From Erwinia sp. (GTDB lineage Bacteria; Pseudomonadota; Gammaproteobacteria; Enterobacterales; Enterobacteriaceae), in contig DOOK01000053.1 of assembly GCA_003512805.1 (NCBI GenBank), forward strand, positions 856 to 10,306: 9,451 nt of DNA. Reading direction: 5' to 3'. Position numbers and translations under genes: made by a program. Of the stretch, positions 1-6,284 are shown in pieces (position 1 is the first letter of the stretch; each line of letters starts with the position of its first letter). The notes below the pieces were generated by a model. That model was not told where the DNA came from. It did no database searches and worked only from the letters and a program-made list of their open reading frames with translations.

Positions 1-325
<325 letters not shown>

Positions 326-339
326 TCTTTAGGGTGACT

Positions 340-376
340 AAAAAAACCTGCGGGTCATGCCTGCAGGTTTTTTTTT
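340..376 (+). terminator. Rho-independent terminator of serS
   Basis: A 10-bp stem (345-354 with 360-369, one G-T pair) closes a five-base loop and is followed by an unbroken run of nine T (368-376). The upstream A run (340-346) can pair with the T run, so the stem may extend and could also stop transcripts from the other strand. It lies just after the serS stop codon. Confidence 0.93.
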
Positions 377-572
377 GCCTGCAGCCTGGTTGGCAGCCCC
401 TGATTATCTAACAATAAATATCATCGACAGAGAAAAGCGTCACTTGAAATTATATGCTATTTTTCAATAAGATAACTTGTCTTTGGCTGCTTTTTAATCG
501 GAGCTTATCTCAAGGCAGATAAAAAATTTAAATTACCGCTCGGCAAATTGTGCGGTGGCCTGAACTGGCCCG
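377..572. other. AT-rich intergenic gap between serS and ycaD
   Basis: No coding frame here resembles a known protein, and the stretch becomes AT-rich from about 405 to 540. One weak promoter-like pair is visible on the + strand (TTGAAA at 444-449 and TAAGAT at 468-473, 18-bp spacer). In E. coli the space between serS and ycaD holds dmsABC and ycaC; no remnant of those genes was recognised here. Confidence 0.5.
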
Positions 573-600
573 TTGACAATAATCCGGCCGGTGGCATTAT
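573..600 (+). promoter_or_regulatory. Candidate sigma-70 promoter of ycaD
   Basis: A perfect -35 hexamer TTGACA (573-578) is followed after 16 bp by CATTAT (595-600), which matches four of six -10 positions. Transcription would begin near 607, giving a leader of about 32 bases before the ycaD ATG. The prediction is from hexamer matching only. Confidence 0.5.
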
Positions 601-638
601 GCGCGCAAAATCTTCCTTTATTTTGGTCATTTCTGACT

Positions 639-1790
639 ATGTCTACCTGGTCCCGTCCCGTTATTGTGCTGCTCTGCGGCCTGCTGCTGCTGACGATTGC
701 TATCGCCGTGCTCAACACTCTGGTACCGCTCTGGCTTACTCATGACGCTCTGCCTACCTGGCAGGTCGGCACCGTCAGCTCCGCTTACTTTACGGGAAAC
801 CTGATCGGCACCCTGATAGCGGGCTGGCTGATCAAGCGCCTGGGCTTTAATCGTGCTTACTATATTGCTACTGCGCTGTTTGCCCTGGCTACGGCTTCAC
901 TGGGTTTTGAACAGGGTTTTTGGGCATGGTCCGCCTGGCGTTTTGTTGCGGGCATCGGCTGCGCCCTGATTTGGGTTGTGGTTGAAAGTGCCTTGCTCTG
1001 CAGCGGCACTTTGCGCAATCGCGGCCAGCTGCTGGCAGCCTATATGATTGTTTATTATATAGCGACGGTGATTGGTCAGCTGTTGGTCAGCAAGGTGTCA
1101 ACGGAACTGCTGCATACTCTGCCCTGGGTCACCGGTTTTATCGTGGCGGCTATTTTGCCCCTGGTTTTTACCCGTATTACCGCCAGCGGTGAAGGCGAAG
1201 AGGCCCCAGCCGGACGCATGTGGTCTATGCTGCGTCGGCGTAGTGCGCGACTGGGCATCAACGGCTGCATTATTTCCGGCATCCTGTTAGGGTCGCTGTA
1301 TGGACTGATGCCGCTTTATCTTTCTCATCAGGGAATGGATGACTCTGCCGTCGGCTACTGGATGGCGCTGTTGGTCAGTGCCGGTATTATCGGGCAGTGG
1401 CCGGTAGGGCGCCTGGCCGATCGCTATGGACGCTTGCTGGTGCTGCGCGTGCTGGTATTTGGCGTTATTTTGGGCGCGGTAGCGATGCTCAGCAATGCTG
1501 CTATGGCACCCGCGCTCTTTGTCCTCGGCTGTTCAGGCTTTACGCTTTATCCTGTCGCTATGTCATGGGCCTGCGAGAAAGTAGCCCATCACGAACTGGT
1601 CGCGATGAATCAGGCATTACTGCTGAGCTATACCACAGGCAGTCTGGCCGGCCCGGCCCTGACTTCAATGCTGATGCAGAGCTATTCTGACCGGGTGCTG
1701 TTTGTGATGATTGCGGGGGTAGCGCTGGTTTATCTGATGATGCTGCTGCGCAAAGCCGATCGCCATGCCACGCCGATTGCGCATGCCTGA
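639..1790 (+). CDS. ycaD: MFS transporter of the YcaD family
   Basis: The 383-residue protein is an inner-membrane major facilitator superfamily carrier, close to E. coli YcaD (382 residues, recalled), whose physiological substrate is not established. Hydrophobic segments are spread along the whole chain, consistent with twelve transmembrane helices. MFS motif A-like loops occur twice: residues 62-72 ([11 protein letters not shown]) and 257-267 ([11 protein letters not shown]). A polar central loop with a GEGEEAP stretch lies near residues 184-191. The conserved segment [20 protein letters not shown] is at 100-119. I chose the ATG at 639 because MSTWSRPV aligns with the family N-terminus. The frame stays open back to a TTG at 573, but that extension overlaps the candidate promoter. 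No good Shine-Dalgarno sequence precedes 639, so translation may be weak. The gene is convergent with pflA. Family assignment is secure; the transported substrate is unknown. Confidence 0.95.
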   Translation: MSTWSRPVIVLLCGLLLLTIAIAVLNTLVPLWLTHDALPTWQVGTVSSAYFTGNLIGTLIAGWLIKRLGFNRAYYIATALFALATASLGFEQGFWAWSAWRFVAGIGCALIWVVVESALLCSGTLRNRGQLLAAYMIVYYIATVIGQLLVSKVSTELLHTLPWVTGFIVAAILPLVFTRITASGEGEEAPAGRMWSMLRRRSARLGINGCIISGILLGSLYGLMPLYLSHQGMDDSAVGYWMALLVSAGIIGQWPVGRLADRYGRLLVLRVLVFGVILGAVAMLSNAAMAPALFVLGCSGFTLYPVAMSWACEKVAHHELVAMNQALLLSYTTGSLAGPALTSMLMQSYSDRVLFVMIAGVALVYLMMLLRKADRHATPIAHA

Positions 1791-1792
1791 TT

Positions 1793-1828
1793 AAGGTAAA
1801 AAGAGAAACGAGCGGGTAGCCGCTCGTT
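1793..1828 (-). terminator. Terminator at the convergent ycaD/pflA junction
   Basis: A perfect 9-bp stem (1807-1815 with 1820-1828) closes a four-base loop. On the minus strand it is followed by a T-rich tract, TTTCTCTTTTT (1806-1796), so it fits an intrinsic terminator for pflA. Its base overlaps the first two bases of the pflA stop codon (1829-1827). On the + strand no T run follows, so for ycaD it would act weakly or not at all. Confidence 0.8.
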
Positions 1829-2567
1829 AGTACATCACTTTATGACCGTATCCTTCCAGAATATGCTTCACTCGCTCCATCGTCTCTTTCTTCGGTGGAT
1901 GAACACCATCCAGTTTATATTCCTCACCCATTGCCAGCCATTTGTGTTTACCCAGCTCGTGGTAGGGCAATAATTCTATCTTCTCAACGTTGCCCATATC
2001 ACGGGTAAATTCGCCCAGCCGGTGCGCGGAATCATCATCATCGGAATAGCCCGGCACTACCACATAGCGTATCCAGGTGCGGATATTTTTTTTCGCCAGG
2101 TAGCGAGCGAAATCCAGCGTGCGGTGGTTAGAAACGCCGACAAGAATTTGGTGAACATCATCGTTGATTTGCTTGAGATCCAACATGACCAAATCGGTTA
2201 CTTCCAACAGTTCGTCGATAACCGGATCGTAGCGGCGGACAAAACCGTTGGTATCCAGACAGGTGTTAATGCCTTCAGCATGGCAGGCACGAAACCAGTC
2301 GCGAACAAACTCCGCCTGCAAAATAGCTTCCCCGCCTGAGGCAGTCACGCCGCCGCCGGAGGCGTTCATAAAATGACGGTAGGTGACCACTTCTTTCATC
2401 AGTTCCTCTACCGTGACTTCTTTACCGCCATGCGTGTCCCAGGTATCCCGGTTATGGCAGTAGAGGCAGCGCATCAGGCAGCCCTGAAAAAAGGTGATAA
2501 ATCGGATCCCGGGGCCGTCAACGGTCCCGCAGGATTCAAATGAGTGGATACGACCTTTAACTGACAT
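1827..2567 (-). CDS. pflA: Pyruvate formate-lyase 1-activating enzyme (radical SAM)
   Basis: PflA uses S-adenosylmethionine and a [4Fe-4S] cluster to abstract a hydrogen from the C-terminal glycine of PflB, creating the glycyl radical needed for pyruvate cleavage in anaerobic cells. The protein is 246 residues, the same length as in E. coli and nearly identical in recalled sequence. The radical SAM CX3CX2C motif is Cys30-Cys34-Cys37 ([10 protein letters not shown]), and the SAM-binding GGE lies at 78-80 within [13 protein letters not shown]. The start [14 protein letters not shown] matches the family. A GGAG sits 11 bases upstream of the ATG, a longer spacing than usual. The gene follows pflB after a 137-bp gap packed with hairpins. 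In E. coli pflA is transcribed both by readthrough from pflB and from its own weak promoter; the same is plausible here but I could not pick a convincing promoter. Confidence 0.98.
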   Translation of the reverse strand: MSVKGRIHSFESCGTVDGPGIRFITFFQGCLMRCLYCHNRDTWDTHGGKEVTVEELMKEVVTYRHFMNASGGGVTASGGEAILQAEFVRDWFRACHAEGINTCLDTNGFVRRYDPVIDELLEVTDLVMLDLKQINDDVHQILVGVSNHRTLDFARYLAKKNIRTWIRYVVVPGYSDDDDSAHRLGEFTRDMGNVEKIELLPYHELGKHKWLAMGEEYKLDGVHPPKKETMERVKHILEGYGHKVMY

Positions 2568-2590
2568 TGCGGTGCATTCTCCATAGTGGC

Positions 2591-2625
2591 GCCGCTTTAA
2601 GCGGCTACGCAGTCTGAAGCTGCGT
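2591..2625 (-). repeat. Two small hairpins just upstream of pflA
   Basis: Two adjacent inverted repeats sit in the pflA leader. One is a 6-bp stem (2591-2596 with 2600-2605, three-base loop). The other is a 6-bp stem (2607-2612 with 2620-2625, seven-base loop). They are separated by a single base, and the first lies only about 8 bases upstream of the pflA GGAG. Neither is followed by a T run, so they are better read as mRNA structure than as terminators. Confidence 0.6.
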
Positions 2626-2630
2626 TAAGT

Positions 2631-2673
2631 CTGTTTTGCCGGCCCCCTGCTAAGCAGAGGGCCGGCAAAACAG
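2631..2673 (-). terminator. Very long intercistronic hairpin between pflB and pflA
   Basis: A 15-bp perfect stem (2631-2645 with 2659-2673), one C-A mismatch and a further 4 bp (2647-2650 with 2654-2657) close a three-base loop. It is very GC-rich in its middle. On the minus-strand transcript it is followed by ACTTAACGC, so it lacks a proper U tract. It may stall some polymerases or protect the upstream pflB mRNA from 3' exonucleases. Which of these applies cannot be decided from sequence. Confidence 0.65.
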
Positions 2674-2698
2674 GCTGGGCTCCGGCGAACCGGAGCCC
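2664..2698 (-). terminator. Hairpin directly after pflB, probable partial terminator
   Basis: A perfect 9-bp GC-rich stem (2677-2685 with 2690-2698) closes a four-base loop that reads UUCG in the minus-strand transcript. It lies six bases after the pflB stop codon. A short run of four T follows at an offset of a few bases (in AGCCTGTTTTG), weaker than a textbook terminator. Partial termination would lower pflA expression relative to pflB. Confidence 0.65.
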
Positions 2699-2704
2699 TG
2701 AGGT

Positions 2705-4987
2705 TTACATCGTCTGTGTAAAGGTACGGGTAATGACATCCTGCTGCTGTTCTTTAGTCAGCGAGTTAAAACGCACCGCATAACCCGAAACGCGAATAGT
2801 CAGCTGAGGATACTTCTCAGGATTATCCATTGCTTCGAGCAGCATTTCGCGGTTCATTACGTTAACGTTCAGGTGCTGACCCCCTTCAATGCTGGATTCG
2901 TGATGGAAGTAACCATCCATCAGTCCGGCAAGGTTGGCTTTACGCACGTCGTCATCTTTACCCAGTGCATTTGGCACGATAGAGAAAGTGTAGGAGATAC
3001 CGTCTTTAGCGTAGGCAAAAGGCAGTTTTGCCACGGAAGTCAGTGAAGCCACTGCGCCTTTCTGATCGCGACCGTGCATTGGGTTAGCGCCCGGACCGAA
3101 AGGTGCACCGGCACGGCGACCGTCTGGCGTGTTACCTGTTTTCTTACCGTACACCACGTTAGAGGTGATGGTCAGCACCGACTGGGTAGGCACCGCGTTG
3201 CGGTAAGTCTGCAGCTGCTGAATCTTTTTCATAAAGCGTTCAACAAGGTCACACGCAATATCATCCACACGTGAATCATTATTACCGAACTGCGGATATT
3301 CACCCTCAATTTTGAAGTCCACCGCCAGGCCATCTTCATCACGGACAGGTGAAACTTTGGCATATTTGATTGCAGAGAGTGAATCGGCGGCGACCGACAG
3401 GCCAGCAATACCACAGGCCATGGTCCGATAGACATCGCGATCGTGCAGGGCCATCAGCGAAGCTTCGTAGCTGTATTTATCGTGCATGTAATGGATGATA
3501 TTCAGCGCGGTAACGTATTGTTTTGCCAGCCAGTCCATAAAGTGATCCATCCGCTCCATCACTTTTTCATATTCCAGCACATCATCCATCATCGGTGCGT
3601 CTTTTGGCCCCACCTGCATTTTGAGTTTTTCATCCACGCCGCCGTTAATAGCGTAAAGCATGGTTTTGGCAAGATTGGCGCGGGCGCCGAAGAACTGCAT
3701 CTGCTTGCCTACGATCATCGGGCTGACGCAACAGGCGATGGCATAATCATCATTGTTGAAATCAGGACGCATCAGATCGTCATTTTCGTACTGAACGGAC
3801 GAGGTATCGATGGAAACTTTAGCCGCAAATTTCTTGAAGTTCAGCGGCAGTTTTTCCGACCAAAGGATGGTCATGTTTGGCTCTGGTGAAGGGCCCATGG
3901 TGTAAAGAGTATTCAGGAAGCGGAAGCTGTTTTTAGTGACCAGCGTACGGCCGTCAACGCCCATGCCAGCCAGAGATTCCGTTGCCCAGATTGGGTCACC
4001 GGAGAACAGCTCATCGTATTCAGGCGTACGCAGGAAGCGCACCATACGCAGCTTCATCACCAGGTGGTCAATCAGTTCCTGTGCATCCTGCTCGGTAATT
4101 TTACCCGCCTGCAGATCGCGTTCGATATAAATATCCAGGAAGGTGGATACACGACCGAAAGACATCGCCGCGCCATTTTGTGACTTAACGGCTGCCAGGT
4201 AGCCAAAGTAGGTCCATTGTACCGCTTCCTGAGCCGTAGTGGCCGGGCCGGAGATATCGCAGCCGTATTTGGCCGCCATCTCTTTTATCTGCTGCAGCGC
4301 ATGGTGCTGGTCAGCAATTTCTTCACGCAGGCGAATAGTTGCTTCAAGATTAACGCCATTTTCAAGATCGCTTTGCAGCGAGGCGAACTGCGCGAATTTA
4401 TCTTTCATTAACGCATCAATGCCGTAAAGCGCTACGCGCCGGTAGTCACCAATGATACGGCCACGGCCGTAGGCATCCGGCAGGCCGGTAAGCACGCCGG
4501 ACTTACGACAGCGCAGGATGTCTGGCGTATACACATCAAATACGCCCTGATTATGCGTTTTACGGTATTCGGTAAAGACTTTTTTCAGGCCAGCGTCCAG
4601 TTCACGTCCGTAGACTTTACAGGAACCTTCCACCATTTTAATGCCGCCAAATGGGATCAGCGCGCGTTTCAATGGGGCTTCAGTCTGTAAACCGACGATG
4701 GTTTCCAGCTTACGATTGATATAGCCTGCGTCATGGGAAGTGATAGTAGAGGCTAAATCGGTGTCGAAATCGACCGGCGCATGGGTGCGGTTTTCGAGCT
4801 TAATCCCTTCCATCACCTTGTCCCACAGCTGCGTGGTGGCTTCAGTTGCGCCGCTCAGGAAGGATTCATCACCTTCATAAGGCGTATAGTTTTTCTGAAT
4901 GAAGTCACGGACGTTGATGCTGTTCTGCCATTCGCCCTCTGCAAAGCCTGCCCAGGCAGCCGCCTGGTTTACATTTTGCTCGCTCAT
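2705..4987 (-). CDS. pflB: Formate C-acetyltransferase (pyruvate formate-lyase)
   Basis: PflB is a cytoplasmic homodimeric glycyl-radical enzyme that converts pyruvate and CoA to acetyl-CoA and formate during anaerobic growth. At 760 residues it equals the E. coli enzyme and is nearly colinear with it in recalled sequence. The catalytic cysteine pair sits in IACCVSPM at residues 419-420 counting Met1 (418-419 in the mature protein). The radical-bearing glycine is Gly735 (Gly734 mature) in RVSGYAVRF; its codon GGT occupies 2785-2783. No key residue is missing. The ATG is preceded by AAGGTG about seven bases upstream, a good ribosome binding site. The gene follows focA after 71 bases and precedes its activase pflA. 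It is expected to be transcribed mainly from the FNR-dependent promoter upstream of focA, as in E. coli. Confidence 0.99.
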   Translation of the reverse strand: MSEQNVNQAAAWAGFAEGEWQNSINVRDFIQKNYTPYEGDESFLSGATEATTQLWDKVMEGIKLENRTHAPVDFDTDLASTITSHDAGYINRKLETIVGLQTEAPLKRALIPFGGIKMVEGSCKVYGRELDAGLKKVFTEYRKTHNQGVFDVYTPDILRCRKSGVLTGLPDAYGRGRIIGDYRRVALYGIDALMKDKFAQFASLQSDLENGVNLEATIRLREEIADQHHALQQIKEMAAKYGCDISGPATTAQEAVQWTYFGYLAAVKSQNGAAMSFGRVSTFLDIYIERDLQAGKITEQDAQELIDHLVMKLRMVRFLRTPEYDELFSGDPIWATESLAGMGVDGRTLVTKNSFRFLNTLYTMGPSPEPNMTILWSEKLPLNFKKFAAKVSIDTSSVQYENDDLMRPDFNNDDYAIACCVSPMIVGKQMQFFGARANLAKTMLYAINGGVDEKLKMQVGPKDAPMMDDVLEYEKVMERMDHFMDWLAKQYVTALNIIHYMHDKYSYEASLMALHDRDVYRTMACGIAGLSVAADSLSAIKYAKVSPVRDEDGLAVDFKIEGEYPQFGNNDSRVDDIACDLVERFMKKIQQLQTYRNAVPTQSVLTITSNVVYGKKTGNTPDGRRAGAPFGPGANPMHGRDQKGAVASLTSVAKLPFAYAKDGISYTFSIVPNALGKDDDVRKANLAGLMDGYFHHESSIEGGQHLNVNVMNREMLLEAMDNPEKYPQLTIRVSGYAVRFNSLTKEQQQDVITRTFTQTM

Positions 4988-5018
4988 GTGATCACCTTTT
5001 CAATGAAGTTCTTTCGTT

Positions 5019-5037
5019 CCTGCTGCATCACAGCAGG
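5019..5037 (-). repeat. Hairpin in the focA-pflB gap
   Basis: A perfect 7-bp inverted repeat (5019-5025 with 5031-5037) with a five-base loop lies in the 71-base space between focA and pflB. No T run follows on the minus strand, so it is unlikely to terminate. A structure here could mark an mRNA processing or stability point separating the poorly expressed channel gene from the abundantly expressed lyase gene. That role is inference. Confidence 0.55.
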
Positions 5038-5058
5038 GCTTAATCCTGTTGCCGGCAA

Positions 5059-5916
5059 TCAGTGATGATCGCCGTCCCGCAAATAGATAACCCAGTAGGT
5101 CAGACCGACCAGCAATCCACCGCCAATAATATTGCCAAGCGTCACGGGGATAAGATTGTCCACAATGAAATTGCTTACTGTGAGACTGGAAAAGTGCGCT
5201 GCCGTGGTTCCTGTGGCCTGCCAGAACTCAGGGGCCGCGAAATCTTTAATCACGATCGCCATGGGGATAAGGAACATGTTGGCAATGCTGTGCTCAAATC
5301 CACTGGCGACAAACATCGCGACAGGCAGAAGCATTGACAGCATTTTGTCCGTCAGGCTGCGGCCGGAATAGCTCATCCAGACCGCCATGCAAACCATCAG
5401 GTTGGCGAGGGTGCCGAGGCAGACAGCTTGAATAAAAGTATGGTGCATTTTATGGTCAGCCGTTTGCAGAACATTTAACCCCCATGCACCATTTGCCACC
5501 ATATACTGGCCGGCAAACCAGATCAGCCCGACAAAGAACATCGCGCCGAAGAAATTTCCTATATACACGTTGAGCCAGTTGCGAGCCAGCTGGCCCCAGG
5601 TAATGCGCCCGCTGGCTTTAGCGACCATAGTTAAAACGGTCGACGTGAAGAGATCGGCGCCGCAGACCACCACCAGCATCAGCCCCAGTGAAAAGCAAAT
5701 GCCGCCAATCAGCTTCGCAATGCCATAGGGCAGCGTTTCGGCCCCTGTGGTCGCGGTGATATAAAAAACGAATGCGATGGAAATAAAGACGCCCGCGGTA
5801 ATCGCCAGAAAAAAGGTGGTAAAGGGATGTTTTTGGGCTTTATAGACGCCAGCTTCTTCAGCGACTTTAGCCATTTCAGACGGTAAAAGTAAGTCGAACG
5901 GATTGCCAGCTTTCAC
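5059..5916 (-). CDS. focA: Formate channel FocA (FNT family)
   Basis: FocA is an inner-membrane homopentameric channel that exports formate made by PflB and can re-import it when the medium becomes acid. The 285-residue length equals that of E. coli FocA. Each protomer of the FNT family has six membrane segments, and the hydrophobic stretches here fit that. Recognised functional elements are Thr91, at the start of the flexible omega loop (TSTVLTMVAKAS, about 91-102), and His209 in GFEHSIANMF, the central pore histidine. The N-terminal helix (NPFDLLLPSEMAKVAEEAG), which in E. coli gates the pore and interacts with PflB, is present. The start is GTG at 5916, supported by AGGAG eight bases upstream and by agreement with the family N-terminus. 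The gene is first in focA-pflB-pflA, and the promoter elements described upstream would drive it. Confidence 0.98.
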   Translation of the reverse strand: MKAGNPFDLLLPSEMAKVAEEAGVYKAQKHPFTTFFLAITAGVFISIAFVFYITATTGAETLPYGIAKLIGGICFSLGLMLVVVCGADLFTSTVLTMVAKASGRITWGQLARNWLNVYIGNFFGAMFFVGLIWFAGQYMVANGAWGLNVLQTADHKMHHTFIQAVCLGTLANLMVCMAVWMSYSGRSLTDKMLSMLLPVAMFVASGFEHSIANMFLIPMAIVIKDFAAPEFWQATGTTAAHFSSLTVSNFIVDNLIPVTLGNIIGGGLLVGLTYWVIYLRDGDHH

Positions 5917-5941
5917 ACTAACGTCTCCTGAAATTAATCAA

Positions 5942-5957
5942 CAACGAAATACTAACA
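5942..5957 (-). promoter_or_regulatory. Candidate anaerobic promoter of focA-pflB (P6-like)
   Basis: On the minus strand an extended -10, TGT followed by TAGTAT (5957-5949), predicts a start at about 5942 and a leader of roughly 25 bases ahead of the focA GTG. No good -35 hexamer is needed, because the FNR box is centred exactly 41.5 bases upstream of this start, the standard class II activator position. E. coli has an FNR-dependent promoter at the equivalent place. Confidence 0.7.
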
Positions 5958-5976
5958 AAGCAGTATAGGTGAGAAA

Positions 5977-5990
5977 TTGATGTGGATCAT
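5977..5990 (-). promoter_or_regulatory. FNR binding site
   Basis: TTGATGTGGATCAT (as written on the + strand) matches nine of ten fixed positions of the FNR consensus TTGAT-N4-ATCAA. Its centre lies between 5983 and 5984, at -41.5 relative to the predicted focA start. FNR, the oxygen-sensitive iron-sulphur regulator, would activate focA-pflB when oxygen is lost, as is established for E. coli pfl. Confidence 0.88.
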
Positions 5991-6042
5991 ATTGACGTCG
6001 GGCATTGCCGAAATAAGTGTAAAAAAAGCGCGATATTAAAGG

Positions 6043-6055
6043 TAGCTTGTTGATT
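6043..6055 (-). promoter_or_regulatory. Candidate IHF binding site
   Basis: The minus strand reads AATCAACAAGCTA, which departs from WATCAANNNNTTR at one position only. A long A/T tract (about 6054-6102) lies on the side where IHF sites usually carry one. The site centres at about -107 from the predicted P6-like start. E. coli pfl has an IHF site upstream of its FNR site, so bending between upstream proteins and the promoter is plausible. Confidence 0.5.
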
Positions 6056-6068
6056 TTTAATATTAAAA
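6055..6068. repeat. 14-bp AT-only perfect palindrome
   Basis: TTTTAATATTAAAA is a perfect self-complementary sequence at the edge of the A/T tract beside the candidate IHF site. It may simply reflect base composition, or contribute to DNA bending or to H-NS or ArcA binding. Confidence 0.5.
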
Positions 6069-6110
6069 TTTATTTTAAATAATCTATTATTTTTTTAATT
6101 TTCGTTAGCC

Positions 6111-6152
6111 TGGGTCGTCATGCTCGCTAACAGAGAGCGTAAAATGGGTCGT
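6111..6152. repeat. Direct repeat TGGGTCGT, 34 bp apart
   Basis: The octamer TGGGTCGT occurs at 6111-6118 and again at 6145-6152, in the only GC-balanced block of the focA upstream region. Their spacing is about three helical turns. No regulator was recognised for this word, and chance duplication is possible. Confidence 0.4.
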
Positions 6153-6176
6153 TATTAAATGAAATCATTTAATAAC
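6151..6176. repeat. 26-bp perfect palindrome upstream of focA
   Basis: Two perfect 12-base arms (6151-6162 and 6165-6176) flank a two-base centre. The sequence is AT-rich, lacks a following T run, and lies well away from the ycaO terminator, so it is more like a protein operator than a terminator. It exactly covers the spacer and -10 of the candidate upstream promoter on the minus strand. Confidence 0.75.
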
Positions 6177-6182
6177 TGGAAA
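6154..6182 (-). promoter_or_regulatory. Candidate upstream promoter of focA (P7-like)
   Basis: On the minus strand TTTCCA (6182-6177, four of six matches) is separated by exactly 17 bp from TTTAAT (6159-6154, five of six). The predicted start is about 6147, some 205 bases upstream of the P6-like start. E. coli focA-pflB also has a second upstream promoter (P7), but equivalence is only inferred. AT-rich DNA gives chance hexamers easily. Confidence 0.4.
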
Positions 6183-6200
6183 TAAATGGATTACTTTTTA

Positions 6201-6238
6201 TTAACGTTAAGAGAAATTAATGAATTAATTAAGCTTAA
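6201..6238. repeat. Cluster of TTAA palindromes, possible ArcA-type region
   Basis: Six TTAA words occur in 38 bases. They form three palindromes: TTAACGTTAA (6201-6210), AATTAAT-GA-ATTAATT (6215-6230) and TTAAGCTTAA (6229-6238). ArcA, a known regulator of E. coli pfl, recognises TTAA-rich repeated elements, so this is a possible ArcA-binding stretch. The match to its consensus is not good enough to claim more. Confidence 0.35.
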
Positions 6239-6249
6239 AATTGGTCCTG

Positions 6250-6277
6250 AAAAAAGGCCCGTTTTGTTTCACGGGCC
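6250..6277 (-). terminator. Rho-independent terminator of ycaO
   Basis: A perfect 7-bp GC-rich stem (6256-6262 with 6271-6277) closes an eight-base loop. On the minus strand it is followed at once by six T (6255-6250). It begins 8 bases after the ycaO stop codon and should separate ycaO from focA transcription. Confidence 0.92.
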
Positions 6278-6284
6278 ACAAAGG

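Noticed and set aside
573..638. In-frame N-terminal extension of ycaD to a TTG at 573
   Set aside because: The extra 22 residues do not resemble the YcaD N-terminus, and the TTG is the first part of a perfect -35 hexamer TTGACA.
2022..2339. 105-codon open frame antisense to pflA
   Set aside because: It lies within the conserved pflA coding sequence and its translation resembles no known family.
2631..2673. Long hairpin as a mobile element end or REP-type repeat
   Set aside because: It occurs once in the window, has no flanking target duplication or transposase, and lies exactly between two operon genes, so an mRNA structure explains it better.
3443..3889. 148-codon open frame antisense to pflB
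   Set aside because: It lies wholly within the highly conserved pflB gene, has no recognisable domain and no start signals. It is a frame shadow.
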